Positions 15,193 to 23,262 of a DNA stretch of 64,000 nucleotides are shown here, in pieces. The stretch is from the NCBI RefSeq assembly GCF_004345825.1, contig NZ_SLXM01000006.1:228243-292242 (forward strand), read 5' to 3'. The position numbers were made by a program, and so were the translations under genes. Origin of the DNA: Tenacibaculum skagerrakense. Its GTDB lineage: Bacteria > Bacteroidota > Bacteroidia > Flavobacteriales > Flavobacteriaceae. The notes below the pieces were generated by a model. It was given only the letters and a program-made list of their open reading frames with translations, did not search any database and was not told where the DNA came from. Numbering within the stretch: the stretch's first letter is position 1; every line of letters starts with the position of its first letter.

Positions 15193-18168
15193 TTAATTAG
15201 CCATTTCATAGATATTTAAATGTCTTTTTAATACTCCTGATGGTGTATCTTGAGTTTCATCAAAAATTCGAGTATCTCCAAATAAAATAAAGCTATCTTT
15301 TGCTCTCGATACTGATACATTTAACATGTTAGGTTTGTTATCTTTTTCAAAAAACATAGTGCCTTCATCATTAGCTGTGTAAACGGAACTGAATAAAATG
15401 ATATCTCGTTCTGCACCTTGTAAAGCATGAACTGTTCCTAATTTAATATCGTTTACTTTGTAACCAGCATCTATCAACGCTTTTGAAAGTTCTCCTTTTT
15501 GACTCGCAAAAGGCGTAATAATTCCTAATACTTCTTCAATGTTATCAACCTCGTAAGTGTCTTGAATTTTTTCTTTATTCTGTTGTAACCAAGTAATAAT
15601 AGCTTTAACTTCCTGTAGGTTCTGACGGCTGTTGTATTTTTGTTCGCTAAAACCTTCTATATGATATGCCATCATTGATGGAAAAGCTTGGTCTTTTTTG
15701 GCTTTACCTTTCATAGGTTTTAAAATACCGTCATAGGCTAATTCATTACAGAAATTAATAATTTCATCATTACATCTTCTATGTTCTAGTAGGATTAACC
15801 CCTGTTCTTTTTTATCATCAATTGGAGTTTCAAACTCACAAGAATTTTGAGCCATTTTCATAATACAACCGTTTGAAGCTAAAAAACCAGATTCTTCTAA
15901 ATATGGGATTTCTTGTTCGTTTTGAATGATGTTTAAACTTGATAAATTTCCTCTGTCTATTCTAGAAGGAATTGTCCAAATAGGTTCAATTTGTTTTAAA
16001 TCGCCAATTACAAAAGCTTTCTTAGCTATAGAAAACACAGGAATACTTACTTCAGGGGTAACTTGGCCTGCTTCATCAATAATTAATAAATCGATAAAAT
16101 TATATAATGGAAAGTATTGAAATATTGGTTTTCCATTCTCATTTTCACCTTGAAATTGACTATATAAAAAATGACTTGGAGCAGTATAAAAAGTAGATAC
16201 AAAACAAGGTGTTAACATTGCTCTACGTTTCCATTTTAATATGATAGCTTGTTCACCAGTTCCTTTTTCTGTGTTTTCTTCTAGCGCTTCTTTAGTGGCT
16301 AAAATCCATCTGCCTTCCCAATAATGAGTAGCTAAAAGAAATGCTTTATGACGAAGAGAAACATCAATCTCATCATAATAAAAACGAGGTGTAAAGTTTT
16401 TAGTTTCTAGCTTTTCAAATTCAGATTCCCATAATCTTTCTTCTTTAAGAATAGGAAAACTTTCAATAGCTACTTTTTGTCGCCAATCTTTTAGCTTTAA
16501 ATTTGATTGTAAGGCAACAGTTAAATTCTTAATCAGTTCTTTTATTAACTCATGAATTTTTGTTTTATCGTTGAGTATTGATTCCTTAGTTTTAAAAATA
16601 CAATCATTACTTTCAGAAGTACCACTAGAGTTTGAAGTAAAGTATTGGTTGACTAATGAAAGATACTCGGGTTTTTTAAAAGCAGCTTTTAACGAGTTTA
16701 ATATCGTTCGCCATTCATTAATCTTTGTGATGTTTAAAAGATCTCTATCAATGTAATCAGTTTCATTGATAAGAAATTTATTAATAAACTTAATAGATTG
16801 TAAATAGTTGTTAGGAAACGTAACGCTATCAATCAAAAGTTCTTCTATAACAACAATTTCATCTTGAATATGTTCAATAGCATCTTCAATAGATTCTAAT
16901 TGATTTTCAAAATAGGCGTTGAATTGTGATAGAAAATAATATTCAGCCTCATTTAAATATTCTGGGTTTTCAAGATCACATAAAGTCCCTTCGTGTTTAA
17001 ATAAATTACCTTTTAAGTAATTGACATCACCCAAATACTTCTCATTTTTTCCATTGGAAGGTAAGTAGGTAGCATATCCTTTAAAATCTGGAATCCACCT
17101 TTCTGATAGCTCACTTAAACTACTTTTAGAATTGATAAAACTATCGATAATGTTGGTTACTGCTTGGTTATTATTTGAACAAGCTAATATTAACGGAGCT
17201 TCCTCTCCAATAATTGCACTTTTTACAAGTTCTGTTGCTACTAAACTTTGTAATAATGTTGTTTTACCAGTGCCTGGAGGACCATTTACAGCTGTTACAG
17301 AACTTTCTTCAGCAGATAAATAAGAGAGTAAAGTTTTACGTTGGGTTACAGACAAAGGAAAACGGTTAGACATTTGACCAAGATGTAAGTGATTGTATCT
17401 TAAAAAATCATTGTCTGTAATTGCGTCTCTCTTTTGTACTTGTGTAGGATTAATTATTTTTGAAAGTAAAGGCAATTGCTCTTCATTCTGTAATAAATTA
17501 TCATATAAGAAAACAATACTTTTTGCGGTGGATATTTTAGAACTTATCGCAAAATAGGTTAGTTGAAATTTTGTGTAATATCTATCAACTCTGTAATACG
17601 TTAAGTTCTTAAAAGTAATTGCGTAAAACACTTCGTTTATATAGTTCCAATATTCATTCCATGGAATAATTTCATCTTCATTTTCTGAAACAGGAGGCTC
17701 AATTTCTCTAGCACTTTCTACGTTATCAATTGAAGTAAAGATGAAATCATTTTTAAGATCTGCTATTGGCGTCATATAGTTTCGCACAATCAACGGAAAC
17801 AAATCTCTTGGAGCAGTTAATTGTCCTAATCTATTTACGGTTGCATTCATCCAAAAAGGATAAATAGTACGTTGTTTAAATTGAGGATTATCAGTTTGAT
17901 ATTCTAAATGAAATGGAGCAATTAAAATTCTAATTTCTTCAATTTTTCGCCATTGACTACTCTCTTTTTTAAGAACTCCACGCAGTCTGTTAATTCTTCT
18001 CTCTTCAGCATCGATTAATTGAACTGCTTGTTTTTGGTTAATAAAAGCGTTGCTTAAGTTAGAGTCGTTTTGATGATATAGATTTTTAATTTTGGTAATG
18101 TCGATAGCTAAATTTTCACTATCAACTAAACTGTTTTTATAGTATTGCAACCATTTTTTTTCTGCCAT
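15193..18168 (-). CDS. superfamily 1 helicase, Upf1/Dna2-like AAA domain protein
   Basis: A 991-residue ATPase. After an N-terminal ~290-residue domain of its own comes Walker A GPPGTGKT (residues 296-303), a long helical insertion, motif II as LLIIDEAGQVTPE (about 690), motif III GDLKQIEPIW, motif IV LLEHRRCNDE, then ITPFASQKGEL, motif V GTVHALQGAERDI and motif VI NVSVSRAKDSFILFGD. The order is that of SF1B helicases of the Upf1/Dna2/SMUBP group, acting on RNA or DNA 5'-3' by family knowledge. No nuclease domain is evident. It stands alone between repeats and terminators; housekeeping or defence roles are both possible. Confidence 0.85.
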   Translation of the reverse strand: MAEKKWLQYYKNSLVDSENLAIDITKIKNLYHQNDSNLSNAFINQKQAVQLIDAEERRINRLRGVLKKESSQWRKIEEIRILIAPFHLEYQTDNPQFKQRTIYPFWMNATVNRLGQLTAPRDLFPLIVRNYMTPIADLKNDFIFTSIDNVESAREIEPPVSENEDEIIPWNEYWNYINEVFYAITFKNLTYYRVDRYYTKFQLTYFAISSKISTAKSIVFLYDNLLQNEEQLPLLSKIINPTQVQKRDAITDNDFLRYNHLHLGQMSNRFPLSVTQRKTLLSYLSAEESSVTAVNGPPGTGKTTLLQSLVATELVKSAIIGEEAPLILACSNNNQAVTNIIDSFINSKSSLSELSERWIPDFKGYATYLPSNGKNEKYLGDVNYLKGNLFKHEGTLCDLENPEYLNEAEYYFLSQFNAYFENQLESIEDAIEHIQDEIVVIEELLIDSVTFPNNYLQSIKFINKFLINETDYIDRDLLNITKINEWRTILNSLKAAFKKPEYLSLVNQYFTSNSSGTSESNDCIFKTKESILNDKTKIHELIKELIKNLTVALQSNLKLKDWRQKVAIESFPILKEERLWESEFEKLETKNFTPRFYYDEIDVSLRHKAFLLATHYWEGRWILATKEALEENTEKGTGEQAIILKWKRRAMLTPCFVSTFYTAPSHFLYSQFQGENENGKPIFQYFPLYNFIDLLIIDEAGQVTPEVSIPVFSIAKKAFVIGDLKQIEPIWTIPSRIDRGNLSSLNIIQNEQEIPYLEESGFLASNGCIMKMAQNSCEFETPIDDKKEQGLILLEHRRCNDEIINFCNELAYDGILKPMKGKAKKDQAFPSMMAYHIEGFSEQKYNSRQNLQEVKAIITWLQQNKEKIQDTYEVDNIEEVLGIITPFASQKGELSKALIDAGYKVNDIKLGTVHALQGAERDIILFSSVYTANDEGTMFFEKDNKPNMLNVSVSRAKDSFILFGDTRIFDETQDTPSGVLKRHLNIYEMAN

Positions 18169-18255
18169 ATTAATCCCCCGATTTTTGTAGAAGTTGGCGA
18201 AAATAGAAGAATTAAAAAGTTAGGAACTCTTTTTGTGCTACTTTTTATTAACGAA

Positions 18256-18286
18256 AAAAAGCAGACTTTTAAAAAGTCTGCTTTTT
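18256..18286. terminator. intrinsic terminator, symmetric
   Basis: 14-bp stem (AAAAAGCAGACTTT / AAAGTCTGCTTTTT) with a 3-base apex, flanked by A and T runs on both sides, so active in either direction. On the minus strand it closes the small-gene cluster that ends at 18344. Confidence 0.85.
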
Positions 18287-18343
18287 GTATCTTGATTGTA
18301 AAACTGTTACAAAAATTAGTTTCTTAAAAAAAAGTGAATTAGT

Positions 18344-18679
18344 TTATTGTAATTCGTTTAGTCTTTCTTGCATTTTTTGTGGGTCACCAAAATTTTCCCA
18401 TCCAATATAATTGAAAATCCAAATGTAATATAAAAGAGCAAAAATGCTTAACACAATTCCAATGATTGCTAAAATTCTTCCTGTGTTTAAATTTGAGTAA
18501 TTCTCATAAACACTTGGATTTTTATCATATAATTGTTTGTCTTGCTTATATAGTACTAAGGCAATAACTCCAATAATAATTCCTAAGACACCATAACAAC
18601 AGCAAGTTAGTATAGATAATATTCCTAAAACTAAAACAGGGGTTGCATTAGGTAGTTTTCGTTGTTCAAATTCAAACAT
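18344..18679 (-). CDS. CCC-motif membrane protein
   Basis: A 111-residue membrane protein with two predicted helix regions (about residues 15-42 and 68-92). The first carries the triple cysteine ILTCCCYGVLGIIIG that names the Bacteroidota CCC-motif family (DUF4190-like). Begins MFEFEQRKLPNATP and ends with a polar tail. It lies 13 bases after the DUF2752 gene. The neighbouring DUF2752 protein often accompanies it. Function unknown; the Cys triad could hold a metal or act in redox, which is speculation. Confidence 0.82.
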   Translation of the reverse strand: MFEFEQRKLPNATPVLVLGILSILTCCCYGVLGIIIGVIALVLYKQDKQLYDKNPSVYENYSNLNTGRILAIIGIVLSIFALLYYIWIFNYIGWENFGDPQKMQERLNELQ

Positions 18680-18692
18680 AGTATATTTTTAG

Positions 18693-19001
18693 TTAGTTTA
18701 TTAATTTATTCATTTTTAGAACGTAAGCTATAATAATAACTGAAACGTTTAGAATAGCCAAAATAATTAAAATTTTAGAAGTGATTTTTTTCTTTACTAA
18801 AAAGTGAAATATTACAGCTAATACAAATGTAATTGTTGTGTAAATTGCAGGAAACATTTCAAAAGCTTCTTTAAATTCTCCTTTAGAAACCATAACAGCA
18901 GAACGTTGAAAACCACAACCCGGACAGTCAAAACCAAATATTTTTTTATTCAGACAAGGTAACATGTAGTCTTCTGTTTTACTTTTCTTTTCAGTTTTCA
19001 T
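18693..19001 (-). CDS. DUF2752 domain-containing membrane protein
   Basis: About 102 residues. The signature FDCPGCGFQRSAV near the N-terminus (Cys-Pro-Gly-Cys-Gly with Arg) defines DUF2752, followed by two membrane helices (YTTITFVLAVIFHFLV and ILIILAILNVSVIIIAYVL). I chose the ATG at 19001 (MKTEKKSKTEDYMLPCLNK); an upstream ATG at 19028 would add nine residues and overlap the VOC gene by 13 bases, which is also possible. Function unknown. It forms a small operon with VOC and CCC-motif genes. Confidence 0.8.
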   Translation of the reverse strand: MKTEKKSKTEDYMLPCLNKKIFGFDCPGCGFQRSAVMVSKGEFKEAFEMFPAIYTTITFVLAVIFHFLVKKKITSKILIILAILNVSVIIIAYVLKMNKLIN

Positions 19002-19015
19002 TTTAAATGAATCTA

Positions 19016-19390
19016 TCAAATTCTCCAAGGCGGGTTTAACCTGTTATCACCTCCATAAAATAGTATCAACTGATTTCCATCAAAATCTTTAAGTTTAGCT
19101 TCTCTCCATAACCAGCTTTCATCCTTTGGTTCTTGCTCAAAAAGAATACCTTGTTCTTTTAATTCTTGAACTTTATCATCCAAATTTTCACATTCAAAAT
19201 AAACGTAAATTCCGTTTACTTGAGGTAATTCATCTACTAAATGAATAGAAAATGTAGAGGTTCCGTTAGGACATTCAAATCGTGCGTAATGAGGTAAAGA
19301 TTTAACAATAAGTTTTAATCCTAATTTTTCGTAAAAAGGGATGGCTTTTAAAAGGTTTAAAGAAGGAACAGTAACTTGATTTAGATTCAT
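19016..19390 (-). CDS. VOC (glyoxalase/dioxygenase fold) family protein
   Basis: A 124-residue vicinal-oxygen-chelate protein: MNLNQVTVPSLNLLKAIPFY, then LKLIVKSLPHYARFECPNG, IYVYFECENLDDKV and the closing metal-ligand block AKLKDFDGNQLILFYGG, where the Glu/Asp-type ligand is less clear than in true glyoxalases. The family covers glyoxalase, bleomycin-resistance and ring-cleavage proteins; substrate unknown. Its start lies 8 bases from a heptamer repeat array that fills its upstream region. Confidence 0.85.
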   Translation of the reverse strand: MNLNQVTVPSLNLLKAIPFYEKLGLKLIVKSLPHYARFECPNGTSTFSIHLVDELPQVNGIYVYFECENLDDKVQELKEQGILFEQEPKDESWLWREAKLKDFDGNQLILFYGGDNRLNPPWRI

Positions 19391-19398
19391 ATTATTTA

Positions 19399-19440
19399 AG
19401 TCTAAAGTCTAAAGTCTAAAGTCTAAAGTCTAAAGTCTAA
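19399..19440. repeat. heptanucleotide tandem repeat, unit AGTCTAA
   Basis: Six perfect tandem copies of AGTCTAA ending in a partial AGT, located 8 bases upstream of the VOC start codon (minus strand) and 46 bases past the YbaB gene's stop. Changes in copy number would alter the leader of the VOC gene in 7-base steps. Confidence 0.95.
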
Positions 19441-19451
19441 AGTTAATCAAA

Positions 19452-19465
19452 CTTCTAACTTCTAA
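19452..19465. repeat. second short heptamer pair, unit CTTCTAA
   Basis: Two tandem copies of CTTCTAA next to the AGTCTAA array, followed by a degenerate third (CTTTAA). All heptamers in this region share the CTAA core. Confidence 0.7.
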
Positions 19466-19485
19466 CTTTAAATTATTCATTTCAA

Positions 19486-19809
19486 CTATTTAAACATATC
19501 CATTCCAGGAATATTAGGCATACCACTTTTAGCAGCAATGGCCATTTCTTGTTCGTTTATTTCTCCAGCTCTTTTTAAAGCTTTGTTTAACGTTAAAATT
19601 AAATAATCTTCTAACTCTTCAGTATCATTTAATAAGCTCTCATTTATAGAAATAGCCTTTATTTCTCTATTAGCAGTAACGGTTACTTTAATGTTTCCAT
19701 CAGCGCTAGCTTCATCAATTAAAACCGTATTTAAACGTAGTTTTGTTTCTTCAACTTTTTCTTGAGCTTTTTTAAGCTTATCCATCATTCCTGATAAATC
19801 TCCAAACAT
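19486..19809 (-). CDS. YbaB/EbfC-family nucleoid-associated protein
   Basis: A 107-residue small dimeric DNA-binding protein: [20 protein letters not shown] (N-terminal helix), [20 protein letters not shown] (central strands) and [19 protein letters not shown] (C-terminal helix), the full-length YbaB layout with the usual Met/Gly-rich end NIPGMDMFK. Family members form tweezer-like dimers on DNA. Divergent from the S9 peptidase gene. TAATTTTG at 19841-19848 on the minus strand may be its -7 element. Confidence 0.92.
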   Translation of the reverse strand: MFGDLSGMMDKLKKAQEKVEETKLRLNTVLIDEASADGNIKVTVTANREIKAISINESLLNDTEELEDYLILTLNKALKRAGEINEQEMAIAAKSGMPNIPGMDMFK

Positions 19810-19840
19810 AATTTAAATATTTTTTAAAATAATTGTGTTG

Positions 19841-19848
19841 CAAAATTA
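19841..19848 (-). promoter_or_regulatory. possible -7 element for the YbaB gene
   Basis: Minus-strand TAATTTTG fits TAnnTTTG, 31 bases before the start at 19809. No -33 TTG at the right distance. Confidence 0.35.
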
Positions 19849-19875
19849 CTACATTACTGAACCAAAATAAATCAA

Positions 19876-22038
19876 ATGAAAAAAATTCTTTTATTAAGTA
19901 TTAGTTTAAGTGTTATTTTTGCTTCCTGCAAAAAAGAGAAGATGAAAAATAACAGTACTCCGCCAGTAGCAGAGAAACAACCAAAAAAACTAGAAAAGCA
20001 CGGAGATATTCGTATCGATGATTATTTCTGGATGCGTTTAACCGATGACCAAAAAAACGCAGAAAACAAGGATGAGCAAACTCAAAAAGTATACGATTAT
20101 CTAAATGCTGAAAACAAGTATTTTGAAGATGTAATGGGGTATACCAACGATTTTCAAAAGCAATTGTTTGAGGAAATGAAGGGTAGGATTAAAGAAGACG
20201 ATGAGTCAGTGCCTTATAAAAGAAACGGTTATTTTTACATAACACGTTATGAGAAAGGACAACAATATCCTATTTATTCTAGAAAGAAAAGTAATTTAGA
20301 AGCTCAAGAAGAAATCATGTTTGATGTAAATAAAGAAGCAGAAGGACATGATTATTTTCAGTTAGGAGGTTTAAATGTTTCTCCTGACAATAAATTAGCA
20401 GCTTTTGCAATAGATACTGTAAGTCGTCGTCAATATATCATTCAGGTTAAAAATTTAGAAACCAATGAGGTTTATGACGATAAAATAGAAAACACTACTG
20501 GAGGAAGTGTATGGGCTAATGACAATAAAACATTATTCTATACCAAAAAAGACCCAGTTACACTTCGTAGTTATCAAATTTACAAGCATACTTTAGGAAC
20601 AGATACTTCAGAAGATGTATTGGTTTTCGAAGAAGAGGATGAAACTTTTGGAGTATTTATATCTAAAACAAAATCTAAGAAATATGTAGTTATTGGTTCT
20701 TACAGTACAGTTTCTAGTGAATACCAAGTTTTAGAAGCTGACAATCCTGATGGGACTTTTAGAGTAATTCAACCACGAGAGCGTGATTTAGAGTATGATA
20801 TTGCTCACTACGAAGATCATTTCTACATAAAAACTAACAAAGATGGAGCAACTAACTTTAAGTTAATGAAGACTCCAGAAAATAATACTACTAAAGAAAA
20901 TTGGGTAGATGTTATTCCGCACAGAGAAGATGTGTTTTTTGAAGATTTCTCAATTTTTAAAGATTATTTAGTTTTAGAAGAAAGAAACAACGGATTATTC
21001 AAAATAAGAATAAAACGTTGGGATGGTAAAGAAGATTATTACTTACCGTTTGATGAAGAAACCTATTCTGCTGGTGTATACTCTAATCCAGATTTTGAAA
21101 CAGATGTTATTAGGTACTCTTACAATTCTATGACAACTCCTAGTTCTGTTATTGATTTTAACATGAAAGATCAGTCTAAAGAAATCAAAAAAGAGCAAGA
21201 AGTATTAGGAGGAAAGTTTAAGAAAGAGAATTATGTAAGTAAAAGAATTTGGGTAACTGCCAGAGATGGTAAAAAAGTTGCCTTATCGATTGTACATAGA
21301 AAAGATACCAAGATAGATAAAAACACTCCAGTTTTACAATATGCTTATGGTTCTTATGGGTATACCATTCCAGATGGTTTTTCAACCACTCGTTTGAGTT
21401 TATTAGATCGCGGATTTATTTTTGCATTAGCACATATTAGAGGAAGTCAGTATTTAGGTAGAGAATGGTATGACGATGGTAAAATGTTGAACAAGAAAAA
21501 TACATTTACCGATTTTATCGACTGTTCTAAATATCTAATTGAAAATGGTTATACGTCTCCGGAGCATTTATATGCTATGGGAGGTTCAGCAGGAGGACTA
21601 TTAATGGGAGCTGTTATTAATATGAATCCAGAACTATACAACGGAGTAATTGCAGCAGTACCATTTGTAGATGTGATTTCTACGATGTTAGACGACAGTA
21701 TTCCGTTAACAACTGGAGAATATGATGAATGGGGGAATCCTAATGATAAAGAATACTACGATTATATTAAATCGTACTCGCCTTACGATCAAGTAGAAGC
21801 AAAAGAGTATCCTAATATGTTAGTTACTACAGGTTTGCATGATAGTCAAGTGCAATATTGGGAGCCTGCGAAATGGGTAGCTAAATTACGTGAATTAAAA
21901 ACCGACAATAATTTATTGTTCTTACATACGAACATGGAAGCTGGACATGGTGGAGCTTCTGGAAGGTTCGATTCATTAAAAGAAACAGCAAGAGAATATA
22001 GCTTCTTTTTAGCTTTAGAGGATAAGTTAGAAAAATAA
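19876..22038 (+). CDS. S9 family prolyl oligopeptidase / oligopeptidase B-like lipoprotein
   Basis: A 720-residue serine peptidase. The signal peptide carries a lipobox-like IFASC (Cys18), so it is probably lipid-anchored in the periplasm. An N-terminal beta-propeller (about 40-430) is followed by the alpha/beta-hydrolase domain. The triad can be placed: Ser571 in GGSAGGLLMG, Asp656 in GLHDSQV and His691 in AGHGGASG. YGSYGYTIPDGFS and RGSQYLGREWYDDGK mark the S9A group. It cleaves short peptides after Pro or basic residues by family knowledge. A hairpin with a T tail follows 20 bases after the stop. Confidence 0.92.
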   Translation: MKKILLLSISLSVIFASCKKEKMKNNSTPPVAEKQPKKLEKHGDIRIDDYFWMRLTDDQKNAENKDEQTQKVYDYLNAENKYFEDVMGYTNDFQKQLFEEMKGRIKEDDESVPYKRNGYFYITRYEKGQQYPIYSRKKSNLEAQEEIMFDVNKEAEGHDYFQLGGLNVSPDNKLAAFAIDTVSRRQYIIQVKNLETNEVYDDKIENTTGGSVWANDNKTLFYTKKDPVTLRSYQIYKHTLGTDTSEDVLVFEEEDETFGVFISKTKSKKYVVIGSYSTVSSEYQVLEADNPDGTFRVIQPRERDLEYDIAHYEDHFYIKTNKDGATNFKLMKTPENNTTKENWVDVIPHREDVFFEDFSIFKDYLVLEERNNGLFKIRIKRWDGKEDYYLPFDEETYSAGVYSNPDFETDVIRYSYNSMTTPSSVIDFNMKDQSKEIKKEQEVLGGKFKKENYVSKRIWVTARDGKKVALSIVHRKDTKIDKNTPVLQYAYGSYGYTIPDGFSTTRLSLLDRGFIFALAHIRGSQYLGREWYDDGKMLNKKNTFTDFIDCSKYLIENGYTSPEHLYAMGGSAGGLLMGAVINMNPELYNGVIAAVPFVDVISTMLDDSIPLTTGEYDEWGNPNDKEYYDYIKSYSPYDQVEAKEYPNMLVTTGLHDSQVQYWEPAKWVAKLRELKTDNNLLFLHTNMEAGHGGASGRFDSLKETAREYSFFLALEDKLEK

Positions 22039-22041
22039 TTA

Positions 22042-22049
22042 TATTTTTG
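22042..22049 (+). promoter_or_regulatory. possible -7 element for the cysteine synthase gene
   Basis: TATTTTTG fits TAnnTTTG and lies between the S9 peptidase stop and the hairpin at 22059-22086. A start about 6-8 bases downstream would place the hairpin in the leader of the next gene. No TTG at -33. Confidence 0.35.
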
Positions 22050-22058
22050 CACCGATTT

Positions 22059-22090
22059 AAACCTGATGGTAATCACTATCAGGTTTTTTT
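22059..22090 (+). terminator. terminator-like hairpin between S9 peptidase and cysteine synthase
   Basis: 9-bp stem AAACCTGAT / ATCAGGTTT (10-base loop) followed by further T, ending 13 bases before the cysteine synthase ATG. It most simply ends the S9 peptidase transcript; given the -7-like motif just upstream it might act as a leader attenuator. Confidence 0.75.
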
Positions 22091-22103
22091 ATGAAGCATT
22101 TTG

Positions 22104-23102
22104 ATGGATAGAAACAAAGTAATAGTAAACTCCGTACTAGAATTAATTGGTCAAACCCCCATAGTGAAACTTCAACGTATCACTAATGACTTACCAGGGA
22201 GTTTCTATGCTAAAATAGAAGCGTTTAATCCAGGTCATTCTGCTAAAGATAGAATTGCGTTACATATAGTAGAAAGTGCTGAGAAAAAAGGAATTTTAAA
22301 ACCAGGAATAAGTACTATTGTCGAAACTACCTCTGGAAATACTGGTTTTAGTTTAGCTATGATTAGCTTAATTAAAGGATACCGTTGTATTTTGGCAGTT
22401 AGTGATAAATCTTCTCAAGATAAGATTGAAGTACTTAAAGCTATGGGAGCAGAGGTACATGTTTGTCCGGCTAATGTTCCAGCTACAGATCCAAGATCAT
22501 ACTACGAAACAGCAAAACGATTACATAGAGAAACTCCAAAATCGATATATATCAATCAATATTTTAACGAGTTAAATATTGAAGCTCATTACACCACTAC
22601 TGGTCCAGAAATATGGGAACAAACGCAAGGTAAGATCACTCATTTTATTGCTGCCAGTGGAACAGGAGGAACTATTTCAGGAACTGGAAGATATTTAAAA
22701 GAACAAAATCCAAACATTAAAGTTTTAGGTGTAGATGCTGTAGGTTCTGTGATTAAAAAATATCATGAAACTAAAGAGTTTGATCCTGATGAAATTTCTC
22801 CTTATAAAATTGAAGGTTTAGGAAAAAATTTAATTCCAACAGCTACCGATTTTGACATTGTTGATGTGTACGAAAAAATAACTGATGAAGATGCGGCATT
22901 CGCCTGTAGAGAGTTAGTTAAGCAAGAAGGATTGTTTTGTGGTTATACATCAGGCGCTGTAATTCAAGCAACAAAGCAATATGCTGAAGCAGGAATGTTT
23001 GATGAAAATAGTCTTGTGGTAATGGTGTTACCAGACCACGGAATTCGTTATATGGACAAGGTATATTCTGATGATTGGATGAAAGAACAAGGTTTTATGT
23101 AA
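22104..23102 (+). CDS. PLP-dependent cysteine synthase family protein
   Basis: A 332-residue fold-type II PLP enzyme of the cysteine synthase/cystathionine beta-synthase family. [10 protein letters not shown] opens the domain, the PLP lysine is Lys48 in [19 protein letters not shown] binds the substrate carboxylate and [13 protein letters not shown] holds the PLP phosphate. It lacks C-terminal CBS domains. The reaction is beta-replacement on O-acetylserine, O-phosphoserine or serine; the exact donor cannot be read. I chose ATG at 22104 rather than the TTG codon before it (22101). Confidence 0.88.
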   Translation: MDRNKVIVNSVLELIGQTPIVKLQRITNDLPGSFYAKIEAFNPGHSAKDRIALHIVESAEKKGILKPGISTIVETTSGNTGFSLAMISLIKGYRCILAVSDKSSQDKIEVLKAMGAEVHVCPANVPATDPRSYYETAKRLHRETPKSIYINQYFNELNIEAHYTTTGPEIWEQTQGKITHFIAASGTGGTISGTGRYLKEQNPNIKVLGVDAVGSVIKKYHETKEFDPDEISPYKIEGLGKNLIPTATDFDIVDVYEKITDEDAAFACRELVKQEGLFCGYTSGAVIQATKQYAEAGMFDENSLVVMVLPDHGIRYMDKVYSDDWMKEQGFM

Positions 23103-23139
23103 AGTTACTTGATAAGTATTTTATATACTTGCAATAGTT

Positions 23140-23216
23140 ATTCCGAATTTATTTCGGAATCTCATCCTCCTAAAATGTGAATTCTTTACTTTGAGAACCT
23201 GAAACAACTTCAGGTT
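23140..23216. repeat. REP-like double palindrome
   Basis: Two hairpins in a gap between converging genes: ATTCCGAA / TTCGGAAT (23140-23160, 5-base loop) and AACCTGAA / TTCAGGTT (23196-23216, loop ACAAC), separated by 35 bases starting CTCATCCTCC. The layout (one palindrome with loop TTTAT, then GAGAACCTGAAACAA-type palindrome ending GTTGACG) resembles the dispersed palindromic elements I recall from Flavobacteriaceae. No transposase is beside it. It may double as a bidirectional terminator. Confidence 0.7.
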
Positions 23217-23262
23217 GACGTAATAATTTATATTTAGTAAGCGATTTAAAATTTTTATATTT

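Noticed and set aside
15142..19465. CRISPR array
   Set aside because: Units are 7 bases with no spacers and no cas genes nearby; they are simple tandem repeats.
19876..22038. Insertion sequence or transposase remains in the window
   Set aside because: No transposase motif, target duplications or terminal repeats found anywhere on either strand.
23140..23216. tRNA or small RNA gene
   Set aside because: No cloverleaf or CCA; two separate short palindromes match a REP-like element better.
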